Below the pieces are notes generated by a model. The model saw only the letters and a list, made by a program, of their open reading frames with translations, searched no databases and had not been told where the DNA came from. Position numbers and translations under genes: made by a program. Positions 51,914 to 59,562 of a stretch of 64,000 nt of DNA are shown piece after piece; the first letter of the stretch is position 1; the number at the start of each line of letters is the position of its first letter. The stretch comes from Pseudomonas berkeleyensis (GTDB lineage Bacteria; Pseudomonadota; Gammaproteobacteria; Pseudomonadales; Pseudomonadaceae), in contig NZ_CP059139.1 in the NCBI RefSeq assembly GCF_014109765.1, positions 1,612,001 to 1,676,000 of the forward strand. The letters run 5' to 3'.

Positions 51914-52972
51914 TTAGTTCATGTGCAGAATCACGTGTTCCTGCCACAGGCGCGGCAGCATCTTGGAGGTGTTCTCCCAGGCCGCGGCATCCTTGATCGG
52001 CTGCACCTTGGCGTATTGCTCCTGCGGCAGCAGCTTGGCCTGTACCTCGGCCGGCAGGTCGATATGCTCGGCGCGGATCGGACGGGCGTTGCCCTTGGCC
52101 AGGTTGATCTGCCCGGCATCGCTGAGGATGTACTCGCGGGTCAGCTTGGCGGCGTTGGGATTCTTCGCCCATTTGTTGATGATGGTGCTGTAGCCGGAGA
52201 TCACCGAACCGTCGGAGGGGATCAGCACCTCGAAACGCTCGGGGTCGATCTGGTCGCGGTAGGACAGGCCGTTGAAGTCCCAGACGATGCCGACTTCCAC
52301 TTCACCCTTTTCCAGCGTCTGGATGGTCGGGTTGGCCAGCGACAGGCGACGCTGCTTGGCCAGCTCACCGTAGAAATCCAGCGCCGGCTGCACGTTGCTC
52401 TCGTTGCCGCCCATGGCGATGGCGGCAGCCAGGACGCCGTTCACGGCTTGCGCGGCGGTGCTCACGTCACCGGCGGAAACCTTGTAGGTGCCGGTCTTGA
52501 GGTCGGCCCAGGAGCGCGGAATGTCCTTGACCAGTTGCTTGTTGACGATGAAGGCAATGGAGCCGGTGTAGGCCAGCATCCAGTGGCCGTCCTTGTCCTT
52601 GGCCCAGTCCGGAATCTGTTCCCAGGTGCTCGGCTTGTACGGCTGGGTCACGCCCTGCTGCACGGCGATGGGGCCGAAGGCCGCGCCGACGTCACCGATA
52701 TCGGCGGTGGCGTTGTCCTTCTCGGCAGCGAACTTGGCGATTTCCTGCGCCGAGCTCATGTCAGTGTCCTGGTGCTTGAGGCCGTAGATTTTGGCCAGGT
52801 CGGCCCAGGTGTCTTTCCAGTTGGCCCAGCTGTCGGGCATACCCACGCTGTTCACCGCGCCTTCTGCGCGTGCGGCCTGTTCCAGTGCCTGCAGGTCAGT
52901 GCTTTCGGCCATGGCGGAAGTCGCCAGAGCGATGGCCGAGCCCATCAGTGAAGCCAGCAGCAGTTGTTTCAT
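51914..52972 (-). CDS. periplasmic solute-binding protein of the importer
   Basis: 352 residues with a signal peptide (MKQLLLASLMGSAIALATSAMA, cleavage before ESTDLQ). The mature protein has the family 1/PotD-FbpA type pattern (NSVGMPDSWANWKDTWADLAKIYGLKHQDTDMSSAQEIAKFAAEKDNATADIGDVGAAFG...). It captures the substrate in the periplasm and delivers it to the two permeases. First gene of the minus-strand run, it is separated from the next gene by 189 bases with a nested palindrome. Its promoter region holds CTAG-centred dyads. Confidence 0.88.
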   Translation of the reverse strand: MKQLLLASLMGSAIALATSAMAESTDLQALEQAARAEGAVNSVGMPDSWANWKDTWADLAKIYGLKHQDTDMSSAQEIAKFAAEKDNATADIGDVGAAFGPIAVQQGVTQPYKPSTWEQIPDWAKDKDGHWMLAYTGSIAFIVNKQLVKDIPRSWADLKTGTYKVSAGDVSTAAQAVNGVLAAAIAMGGNESNVQPALDFYGELAKQRRLSLANPTIQTLEKGEVEVGIVWDFNGLSYRDQIDPERFEVLIPSDGSVISGYSTIINKWAKNPNAAKLTREYILSDAGQINLAKGNARPIRAEHIDLPAEVQAKLLPQEQYAKVQPIKDAAAWENTSKMLPRLWQEHVILHMN

Positions 52973-52998
52973 CGGAAACTCCTTTGCAGTGAGAGTGT

Positions 52999-53273
52999 TG
53001 GTCTAGATCAGCAATGTCCGCGCCAATCTAGGTGCCTTCGATGACAGTTTCATGTCCAGCCATGGGGTGTAGATGTCCAGGTGCAGTCAGCTGGCGCGCT
53101 CCTCAAGCGTAGACCATGGATAAGTGGCTGATTTCACGGGCAGTGAGTCGATGTGGCGATGGCATGCAGCGTGCTTGCAGCAGGGTTGTCATCTATCAGT
53201 CATCTAGACTGCCTAGGCTCGTAACCCGTCCGAGCAAGTGACTTTTGCCCTGTGTTGGGGCTGGACTAGTCCA
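52999..53273. promoter_or_regulatory. CTAG-centred dyads, candidate GntR/UTRA operators
   Basis: TGGTCTAGATCA (52999-53010) is one base away from TGGTCTAGACCA, the palindrome type bound by HutC/UTRA regulators such as DasR, NagR and PhnF. TGGACTAGTCCA (53262-53273) is a perfect 12-bp palindrome 16 bases before the regulator start. ATCTAGACT (53202-53210), GCCTAGGC (53211-53218) and AATCTAGGT (about 53025-53033) add three further CTAG cores. CTAG is normally rare in Pseudomonas, so five in 275 bases is striking. Confidence 0.6.
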
Positions 53274-53288
53274 AAAGGGGAAATATTG

Positions 53289-54005
53289 ATGCGCGAAGAA
53301 GCGCCGCGGGCCGTCACCCTCATTTGTCGCGCCTTGCAGGAGCAGATCGATCGGGGCCTGTTGCCCGCTGGCAGCAAGTTGCCGGCCGAGCGCAAGCTCA
53401 GCGAGCTGTTCGATACCACGCGTATCACCCTGCGCGAAGCGCTTGGCCAGTTGGAGGCGCAGGGGCTGGTCTACCGCGAGGAGCGCCGCGGCTGGTTCGT
53501 CTCGCCGGCGCGGGTAGCGTACAACCCCCTGGTGCGCACGCATTTCCATGCCATGGTCGCCGAGCAGGGACGTGTGCCTGCCACAGAAGTCCTGAGTGCG
53601 CGGCTGATGCCGGCCAGCGCACAGATCTGCCAGGTGTTGGAGCTGCCGGCGTTATCCAGCGTTTATCAGGTGTGCCGGGCACGGCGTATCGATGGGCGTT
53701 TGGTGCTGTATGTCGAGCACTACCTCAATCCGGCCTATTTTCCCGGCATTCTCGACTTCGACCTTACCCGTTCGCTGACCGATCTCTATGCCAACGAATA
53801 CGGCATTCATTATGGTCGCGTGCGCTTCGACATGGTGCCCACCGCGCTGCATGCCGAGGCGGCGAGCTGTCTGCGTGTGGCGCCGGGCAGCCCGGCGCTG
53901 CGCATCATCCGGGTCAACCGTGACCAGCACGGGCGCATCATCGATTGCGACCTGGAGTTCTGGCGACACGATGCGATTCACGTCAGCGTCGAAGTGCCCG
54001 AGTAG
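53289..54005 (+). CDS. GntR-family regulator with UTRA domain
   Basis: 238 residues from the ATG at 53289. An N-terminal GntR winged HTH (LICRALQEQIDRGLLPAGSKLPAERKLSELFDTTRITLREALGQLEAQGLVYREERRGWFVS) is followed by a UTRA ligand domain (VLSARLMPASAQICQVLELPALSSVYQVCRARRIDGRLVLYVEHYLNPAYFPG...). UTRA domains bind small molecules such as phosphorylated sugars, phosphonates or amino acid derivatives. It is divergent from the importer genes, so it likely represses them until the substrate or its product binds. Confidence 0.88.
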   Translation: MREEAPRAVTLICRALQEQIDRGLLPAGSKLPAERKLSELFDTTRITLREALGQLEAQGLVYREERRGWFVSPARVAYNPLVRTHFHAMVAEQGRVPATEVLSARLMPASAQICQVLELPALSSVYQVCRARRIDGRLVLYVEHYLNPAYFPGILDFDLTRSLTDLYANEYGIHYGRVRFDMVPTALHAEAASCLRVAPGSPALRIIRVNRDQHGRIIDCDLEFWRHDAIHVSVEVPE

Positions 54006-54069
54006 CGCGCTGAGCTTGCCGGCAGACTTCGAATTGCCAGTGCGCAAGTAGGGGCGGGCTCAATCCTTA

Positions 54070-54308
54070 GAGCGTGTTCAAAGTCTGCTGCGCGTCGGCT
54101 ATGCAGCGTTGAAATCAATCTGGAACGCCAGCCCGGTCAGAAGCTGCTTGCAGCTAACGCGCTTCAGCGCGGCCCGGAGGGCGAACGAAGTGAGTAATGC
54201 TCATTTACAGCTCGTAAAGTCGAACGCGACTCCGAGCGTTCTTCGCTCGATTCGCGGGGCCGCCATCGGTATTGCCTGGCTCTAGCTCGCGAGACTTTGA
54301 ACAGGCTC
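54070..54308 (+). mobile_element. MITE-like palindromic element, copy E
   Basis: 239 bp, the longest copy. The ends GAGCGTGTTCAAAGTCTGCT and the inverse of GAGCCTGTTCAAAGTCTCGC pair over 16 bases. TTA borders both ends within CTTAG (54066-54070 and 54308-54312). The interior has GGAACGCCAGCC, AGCTGCTTGCAGCT, CGCGCTTCAGCGCG and GAACGCTCGGAGTCGCGTTC-type hairpins. No gene is visible in the surrounding gap 54006-54435. Confidence 0.8.
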
Positions 54309-54317
54309 TTAGAGGCT

Positions 54318-54338
54318 GGTGCGCACGGCGCACCCTAC
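54318..54338. repeat. half REP-like palindrome, GTAGGGTGCGCC type
   Basis: GGTGCGCACGGCGCACCCTAC is the right arm of the palindrome seen complete at 42556-42605. It lies 9 bases after copy E. Confidence 0.55.
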
Positions 54339-54435
54339 CGTTCGTCTGCTTCGGTGATGTTTTTCCGGCCAATGTCGAAATGCGCTCGCCGCGTTCGACT
54401 ATCCAGTACCCACTGCATCGGAACTGGAGCGCGCC

Positions 54436-54798
54436 ATGAAATACCTCTGCCTCGTTTACGCCAATGAGCAGGAGCTGCACAGCTCCCCGGACAGCCCCCA
54501 TGACAGTGAATGCCACGCCTATGCCCAGCGTGTGCAGGAGAGTGGGCGCATGCTCGCCGCTGAGGCGCTGCAGTCGGTGCAGACCGCGACCACCGTGCGC
54601 ATGCGCGGCGGCAAGCTGGCCATCACCGATGGTCCGTTCGCCGAAACCAAGGAGCAGCTCGCCGGCTTCTATCTGATCGAGGCGCGCGATCTCAACGAGG
54701 CCATCCAGCTTGCCGGGCACATTCCCGCTGCACGCGTTGGTTGCGTTGAAGTGCGTCCGGTTCGCCAGCTGGATATCGACCCGGCCGCTCGCCACTGA
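54436..54798 (+). CDS. YciI-family (DGPF-domain) protein
   Basis: 120 residues. MKYLCLVYANEQELHS at the N-terminus and the DGPF motif in KLAITDGPFAETKEQLAGFYLIEARDLNEAIQLA are the family signature; the fold is a ferredoxin-like alpha/beta barrel dimer. DGPF proteins are often encoded beside ECF sigma factors, but none lies here. The next gene, an NTF2-like protein, starts 28 bases after the stop on the same strand, so the pair may be cotranscribed. The function is unknown. Confidence 0.82.
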   Translation: MKYLCLVYANEQELHSSPDSPHDSECHAYAQRVQESGRMLAAEALQSVQTATTVRMRGGKLAITDGPFAETKEQLAGFYLIEARDLNEAIQLAGHIPAARVGCVEVRPVRQLDIDPAARH

Positions 54799-54826
54799 GT
54801 CATCCCACCCAACGAGGAGAGTCGAC

Positions 54827-55249
54827 ATGAGTCAGCATCAACTGCAAGACGCCCTGAACAGCTGGGCCGAAGCCTGCCGCAGCAAGGATGTGGCGCGCAT
54901 CATGAGCCACTACGTCGAGGATGTGGTGGCCTACGACGCCGTCGGCCCATTGCGTTTCCAGGGACGCCCGACGTACCAGGCGCACTGGCAGGCTTGCATG
55001 GAAATGTGCAGCGGCCCCGGCATGTTCGACCCGCATGCGCCAACCTTCACCGCCGAGGCTGACCTGGGCGTGACGCATTACCTGCTGCACTGCGGCGGCA
55101 CCAACGAGAAAGGTGAGATGGACAGCTGCTGGATGCGTGTGACGCAGTGCCTGCGTCGTCAGGGTGGCCGCTGGCTGATCTTCCACGAGCATTTCTCGGC
55201 GCCCTGCGACATGGAAAGTGGCAAGGCGCTGTTCGATCTGCAGCCCTGA
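54827..55249 (+). CDS. SnoaL/NTF2-like protein
   Basis: 140 residues from the ATG at 54827, behind GAGGAGAG. The NTF2-like fold is shown by LNSWAEACRSKDVARIMSHYVEDVVAYDAVGPLRFQGRPTYQAHWQ and by WMRVTQCLRRQGGRWLIFHEHFSAP, the cone-shaped DUF4440/SnoaL pattern. Members include isomerases, hydratases and many proteins without known activity. It probably forms a unit with the YciI-family gene upstream. Confidence 0.78.
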   Translation: MSQHQLQDALNSWAEACRSKDVARIMSHYVEDVVAYDAVGPLRFQGRPTYQAHWQACMEMCSGPGMFDPHAPTFTAEADLGVTHYLLHCGGTNEKGEMDSCWMRVTQCLRRQGGRWLIFHEHFSAPCDMESGKALFDLQP

Positions 55250-55261
55250 AGGCTGTACCTG

Positions 55262-55795
55262 TTACGGGTTCAGGGCCGAGCAAGAGGGCTCGTAGTTTTG
55301 TTTGCAGGCGCTCTGGTACAGGCGCTGGGCCTGATCCGGATCGCGTGCTACGCCGCCTTCGCCGCGACGGTAGAGGTTGCCGAGAATGTGCTGGGCCATC
55401 GGGTTGCCGGCCGCCGCTGACTGGTTGAGATAACGCAGCATGTCGCGCTGGTTGGCGAACTCGGGGGCGTCACGCCCGGTGTAGAGATAGGCCAGGCTCA
55501 CTGCGGCCATGGCGTGGCCCTTGTCGGCTGCCTGCTTCCACCAGTACTCGGCCTGCTTGAGATTCTTTTCCGGTTGGCCGACGAAATAGCTGCTGCCAAG
55601 TTGGAACTGGCTCTCCAGGTCGCCACGTTGCGCCTGCTGACGCAGCTGATCCTGCTCGTCGAGGGTGACCGGCTGTTCGATCTGCGGTTGCTTCGCCGGC
55701 GTGCTGGAGTCTGGCTCGCGCCCGGCGCAACCGGCCAGCAGTGCGAAGGCGAGAAGGGCGGTCGTGGCGTGAAGCAGGCTGATCGAACTGGGCAT
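55262..55795 (-). CDS. Sel1-repeat lipoprotein
   Basis: 177 residues from the ATG at 55795. A lipoprotein signal peptide has the lipobox LLAGC. After a Pro/Gln-rich linker come Sel1 repeats (RGDLESQFQLGSSYFVGQPEKNLKQAEYWWKQAADKGHAMAAVSLAYLY and a third repeat before YRRGEGGVARDPDQAQRLYQSACKQ). It is anchored in a membrane facing the periplasm and probably works by protein-protein contacts. It converges with the NTF2-like gene. Confidence 0.8.
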   Translation of the reverse strand: MPSSISLLHATTALLAFALLAGCAGREPDSSTPAKQPQIEQPVTLDEQDQLRQQAQRGDLESQFQLGSSYFVGQPEKNLKQAEYWWKQAADKGHAMAAVSLAYLYTGRDAPEFANQRDMLRYLNQSAAAGNPMAQHILGNLYRRGEGGVARDPDQAQRLYQSACKQNYEPSCSALNP

Positions 55796-55949
55796 GGCGG
55801 TGGCTCCGTAGGCAAGAATCAAGGCAAGTCGCTATTAGGCCGGCCTCGCCCGTCATAGTTCGCTCTGGATGGCCAGTCTGTCTTCGTGCGGCTTCACACT
55901 GCGGCGATGAGCTGCAATGCTGGTGGATGATTTCGTTCACGAGGCAGCC

Positions 55950-57077
55950 ATGAAAACCAGCGCGGATTTCGACAGCGGCAATATCCAGGTCATCGACGCC
56001 AGCAACCCGCAGCAGGTCGTGCTGGCCATGCGGCCGGATATCAACAGCCATCATTTTCAGTGGTTTCATTTCAAGGTGGACGGATTGGTGCCAGGGCAGC
56101 GGCATGCCTTCGTGCTGAGCAATGCCGGGCAGTCCGCCTATAACCGTGCCTGGGATGGCTACCAGGCCGTGGCCAGTTACGATCAACACGACTGGTTCCG
56201 CGTGCCGACCCGCTATGCGGACGGTCAGTTGCACGTTGAGCTGCAGGCCGAGCACGAGCAGGTCTGGTTCGCCTATTTCGAGCCCTATCCACGGGCACGC
56301 CATGAGCGCCTGGTCGCCAACGCGCTGGAGCGTGGCGCCGAGCTGGTCGCCTGCGGCCGAAGCCTGGAAGGGCGCGATATCCAGCTGCTACGCATCGCTG
56401 GGCAAGCGGCCGCACCGCGCAAGCTATGGATCATTGCCCAGCAACACCCCGGTGAGCACATGGCCGAGTGGTTCATGGAGGGGCTGATCGAGCGGCTGCA
56501 GGATTCGCAGGACGCCGAGATTGCTGCGCTGCTGGACGAGGCCGAGTTGTATCTGGTGCCGAACATGAACCCGGATGGCGCCTATCGCGGTCATCTGCGT
56601 ACCAACTATGCGGGGCAGGATCTCAATCGGGCCTGGCAATCGGCCAGTTCCGAGCGCAGCCCGGAAGTCCTGTTCGTGCTGCAGCATATGCAACGCATCG
56701 GCGTCGATCTGTTTCTCGATATCCATGGCGATGAGGAAATTCCTCATGTGTTCACCGCAGGCTGCGAAGGCAACCCAGGCTATACACCGCGTTTGGCCGA
56801 GCTGGAGGCGGATTTCCGCAGTCGCCTGGTTGGCATCGACGCCGAATTTCAAACCCGTTTCGGCTACCCGCGTGACGAGCCGGGCCAGGCCAACCTGACC
56901 CTGGCCTGTAACGCCGTGGGGCAGGCCTTCGATTGCCTGTCGTTCACCATCGAGATGCCGTTCAAGGATCACGACGACAACCCGCAGCCGCGCACCGGCT
57001 GGAATGGCGCGCGCTCGAAGAAGCTCGGGCAGGATGTGTTGAGCGTGCTGGCGCAGATGGTGGGGCGTTTACGCTGA
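55950..57077 (+). CDS. M14-family zinc carboxypeptidase (cytosolic carboxypeptidase-like)
   Basis: 375 residues from the ATG at 55950, behind GAGG. A beta-sandwich N-terminal domain (residues 1-125) precedes the peptidase domain with the zinc ligands in QQHPGEHMAEWF (HxxE) and DIHGDEEIPH, the substrate-binding RTNYAGQDLNRAW (NPDG/NR region) and the catalytic Glu in SFTIEMPF. It resembles P. aeruginosa PA2831, a bacterial relative of eukaryotic CCP/AGBL deglutamylases, from memory. No signal peptide is seen, and the substrate is unknown. Confidence 0.85.
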   Translation: MKTSADFDSGNIQVIDASNPQQVVLAMRPDINSHHFQWFHFKVDGLVPGQRHAFVLSNAGQSAYNRAWDGYQAVASYDQHDWFRVPTRYADGQLHVELQAEHEQVWFAYFEPYPRARHERLVANALERGAELVACGRSLEGRDIQLLRIAGQAAAPRKLWIIAQQHPGEHMAEWFMEGLIERLQDSQDAEIAALLDEAELYLVPNMNPDGAYRGHLRTNYAGQDLNRAWQSASSERSPEVLFVLQHMQRIGVDLFLDIHGDEEIPHVFTAGCEGNPGYTPRLAELEADFRSRLVGIDAEFQTRFGYPRDEPGQANLTLACNAVGQAFDCLSFTIEMPFKDHDDNPQPRTGWNGARSKKLGQDVLSVLAQMVGRLR

Positions 57078-57109
57078 CGCAGCGTATGTCGGCTTGCTGT
57101 GTGAAGGGC

Positions 57110-57130
57110 GGTGCGCGCGGCGCACCCTAC
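57110..57130. repeat. half REP-like palindrome, GTAGGGTGCGCC type
   Basis: GGTGCGCGCGGCGCACCCTAC, a right-arm variant of the palindrome at 42556-42605, lies 33 bases after the carboxypeptidase stop. Confidence 0.55.
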
Positions 57131-57192
57131 GCAGTTACCGGGAGCAGCTCCTGGCATTGTGGTGGCGGTGTCGGCAGGGATGGTCGGCAGAC

Positions 57193-57218
57193 AAAAAAAG
57201 CCCGTCACGAGGACGGGC
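57193..57218 (-). terminator. Rho-independent terminator of the OprD-family porin gene
   Basis: On the minus strand a 7-bp stem GCCCGTC/GACGGGC with a 5-base loop is followed by seven T residues. It lies 54 bases past the porin stop. Confidence 0.85.
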
Positions 57219-57271
57219 GTAAAGTGCCGTAAACACACAGGAGTCAATAGGACGCAGTGATGCGTCCGGTA

Positions 57272-58546
57272 TTACAGGATCGACAGCGGGTAGTTGATGA
57301 TCAGACGGTTCTCGTGGATATCCTGGGCATTACCATCACGGCGGACGTCGGAGTTACGCCAGCGCACGCTGAGGTTCTTCAGTGAGCCTTCCTGGATGGT
57401 GTAGGCCAGCTCGGACTCGCGACCCCACTCTTCGGCATTGGTACGACCGCCGAGGGTGGCGTTATCGCCGCTGACGTAGCGGTTCATCATCGTCAGGCCA
57501 GGAATGCCGAGGCCGGCGAAGTTGTAGTCATGGCGAATCTGCCAGGAACGCTCTTCCGGGTTGTCGTAGCTGTTGGTGAAACCGTCGTTGACCAGGGTGC
57601 CGCCGCTGGCGCCGTCGATACGCATGAACTTGGTATCGCCGCTCAGGCGCTGATAGGCCACGGTGAAGGTGTTGTTGCCGGTCTTGGCGGTGAACGCGCC
57701 CTGATACACCTTGTTGTCCAGGTTACCGGCCTTGGCCGAACCTTCTTCCTTGCCAGTCACGTAGCCGAGGTTGGCACCCAGTACCCAGTCACCGACCGGT
57801 TGGCTGTGAGTCAGTTGCACGTAGCTTTGCTGGTAGACGTTTTCCAGGCGAGCGTGCCAGACGCCGACCATGGTGTTGTTGCCGTTGAAACGGTACTCAC
57901 CACCGGCGAAGTTGAAGTCATCACCCTCTACGCCACCGAAGGACATCTCTTCGCGGCTGGCATCGTGACGCTGGCTGTTTTTCCAGAATTGGCCGCCGTA
58001 CAGAGTCAGGCCGTCGATCTCGTTGGAAGTCAGCTGGGCACCCTGGAAGGTTTGCGGCAGCGAGCGGCCGTCGTCGGCACGCAGGATCGGCAGCACGGCG
58101 AACCACTCACCGACTTTCAGCTCGGTCTTGGACAGCTTGGCTTTCGCCGCTACGGCGGTGCGACCAAACTGGTCAGCAGCCTGGCCATCATCGTGGATCG
58201 GCAGCAGTTGGGTGTTGGCGGCGCCACGGTTGCCGTCCAGCTTGATGCTGTACAGGCCCAACACGTCGAGGCCGAAGCCGACGGTGCCTTGGGTGTAGCC
58301 GGAGCGCGCATCAAGGATGAAGCTCTGCGTCCAGCCTTCGGCCTGTCCCTGGCGCTCGCGATTGGTTGCCGGGCCGATCATCGGATCGGTGCCGTTCAGG
58401 TAGTTGCGGTTGAAGTAGTAGTTGCGCAGGCCGAGGGTGACCTTGGCATCTTCGACGAAGCCGGCGGCGTGCGTGGCAGTCGGCAGAACCAGGGCCAGAG
58501 CCGTGCTGCCAAGCAGAGCCAATGGAATGATGTTGCGTGCGGTCAT
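57272..58546 (-). CDS. OprD-family outer membrane porin
   Basis: 424 residues from the ATG at 58546 (MTARNIIPLALLG). A signal peptide ends at THA-AGFVEDAK, and the mature N-terminus FVEDAKVTLGLRNYYFNRNYLN and the C-terminal RLIINYPLSIL are typical of OprD/Opd channels, 18-stranded barrels for basic amino acids or carboxylates. The subgroup and substrate cannot be decided by eye. It has its own strong terminator and a long upstream region (58547-59038). No catabolic operon adjoins it. Confidence 0.88.
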   Translation of the reverse strand: MTARNIIPLALLGSTALALVLPTATHAAGFVEDAKVTLGLRNYYFNRNYLNGTDPMIGPATNRERQGQAEGWTQSFILDARSGYTQGTVGFGLDVLGLYSIKLDGNRGAANTQLLPIHDDGQAADQFGRTAVAAKAKLSKTELKVGEWFAVLPILRADDGRSLPQTFQGAQLTSNEIDGLTLYGGQFWKNSQRHDASREEMSFGGVEGDDFNFAGGEYRFNGNNTMVGVWHARLENVYQQSYVQLTHSQPVGDWVLGANLGYVTGKEEGSAKAGNLDNKVYQGAFTAKTGNNTFTVAYQRLSGDTKFMRIDGASGGTLVNDGFTNSYDNPEERSWQIRHDYNFAGLGIPGLTMMNRYVSGDNATLGGRTNAEEWGRESELAYTIQEGSLKNLSVRWRNSDVRRDGNAQDIHENRLIINYPLSIL

Positions 58547-59038
58547 TGTTGTTGTGCTCCCAGTTTTTGAACGAACCATCCCCTGCTGGCCTGCTCGGGA
58601 CCTGCATGATGGGAATGTTGTGTTTGCCCTGTGGAGGGCGATAGACCGGCCGAACGAGACCGATCATTGCCAGGGGCTGGGTCAGCCTCCGGCGAATCCG
58701 GTTCTATGGCGTGTGGCGATGGCGTTTGCCGAGCGGCTTGGGTGCTGCTGCGCAGGGGGAGAGGTGAGGTTGATCATGTTCTGGCCCTGGTTCTTGTTGT
58801 TATTAGTGTCATATGTCGTCATACAACTAGCTGGATTATCGACAGCCTTTTCTCCTCTTGTCAACGTATGGCTAGACGAAAGTAGCAACCCCTGGTCGTC
58901 TGATAGACCCTGGGTACGCGAGCTTCCTGGCTCAATACGGTTCTGTAGAGGGATTTCCGACCCTGGTTGCAAGGCCGCTGGTATCGATGTTGTTGTGTGA
59001 TAACGTATGACGAGTCGCGCATTATCCTGGGAGAACGC
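58547..59038. other. 492-base intergenic region upstream of the porin and CHMI-like genes
   Basis: No convincing gene. It contains TGTCATATGTCGTCATACAA (58808-58827), where GTCATA occurs twice, and an inverse partner GTATGACGA at 59005-59013, 24 bases before the CHMI-like start, of TCGTCATAC at 58816-58824. These may be regulator sites serving both divergent genes. The frame from about 58776 (MFWPWFLLLLVSYVV) looks hydrophobic, but I see no ribosome site or family match. Confidence 0.4.
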
Positions 59039-59392
59039 ATGCCGCATTGCCTGATCGAGGCCGCCCACGAGGTAGGCCAGTTGATAGCGCCGCAGGAACT
59101 GGTGCGCCTGGTGCACGACCAGGCGGCAGACAGCGGTCTATTCCAGCCGGGTGAGGTCAAGGTTCGTCTCAGTCTGTACGAACACCACTGCGTCGGCGGT
59201 GAGCCGGGGCTGTTCGTGCACCTGATCTTCTACGTTCTGGCTGGCCGCAGCGATGCGGACAAGCGCGCCTTGTCCCGGCGCATCGTACGCGCGCTGGTAG
59301 AGCGTCTGCCGCAGGTGCCGGCGATATCGCTGGATGTGCGTGATATTCAGCGAGAGGTCTTCAGCAATCGGCGCAATTGCCTGGAGGATTAG
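59039..59392 (+). CDS. 5-carboxymethyl-2-hydroxymuconate isomerase-family protein
   Basis: 117 residues from the ATG at 59039, behind GGGAGA. MPHCLIEAAHEV at the N-terminus supplies the catalytic Pro 2 of the tautomerase-like CHMI fold; VKVRLSLYEHHCVGGEPGLFVHLIFYVLAGRSDADKRALSRRIVRAL follows the family. In homoprotocatechuate breakdown the enzyme isomerises a ring-cleavage product, but no other gene of that pathway lies in this window, so its role is uncertain. The TAG stop overlaps the edge of palindromic element copy F. Confidence 0.78.
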   Translation: MPHCLIEAAHEVGQLIAPQELVRLVHDQAADSGLFQPGEVKVRLSLYEHHCVGGEPGLFVHLIFYVLAGRSDADKRALSRRIVRALVERLPQVPAISLDVRDIQREVFSNRRNCLED

Positions 59393-59562
59393 GTTCTGTA
59401 CGAAAAGTGCCTGCGCCTCGGTGATGCTTCGTTAAAAACGGGCTGGAACGCCAGCCCGGTCAAATGCTCATTTACAGCTCGTAAAGTCGACCGCGACTCC
59501 GACCGTTCCTCACCCTTTTTTGCCTCGCCTGACCTGCGCTCGACGACCCTTCTTACAGAACC
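59392..59562 (+). mobile_element. MITE-like palindromic element, diverged copy F
   Basis: 171 bp between two convergent stop codons. The boundary is an exact 14-bp inverted repeat GATTAGGTTCTGTA/TACAGAACCTAATC (59388-59401 and 59554-59567). Internal parts shared with copies D and E include GCTGGAACGCCAGCCCGGTC and CTCATTTACAGCTCGTAAAG. The flanking triplets are TTA and TAA, so no clean target duplication is seen. Confidence 0.6.

Noticed and set aside
58776..59000. Hydrophobic frame MFWPWFLLLLVSYVV...
   Set aside because: There is no ribosome site or recognisable family. It lies in the divergent promoter region, and the hydrophobic run is short.
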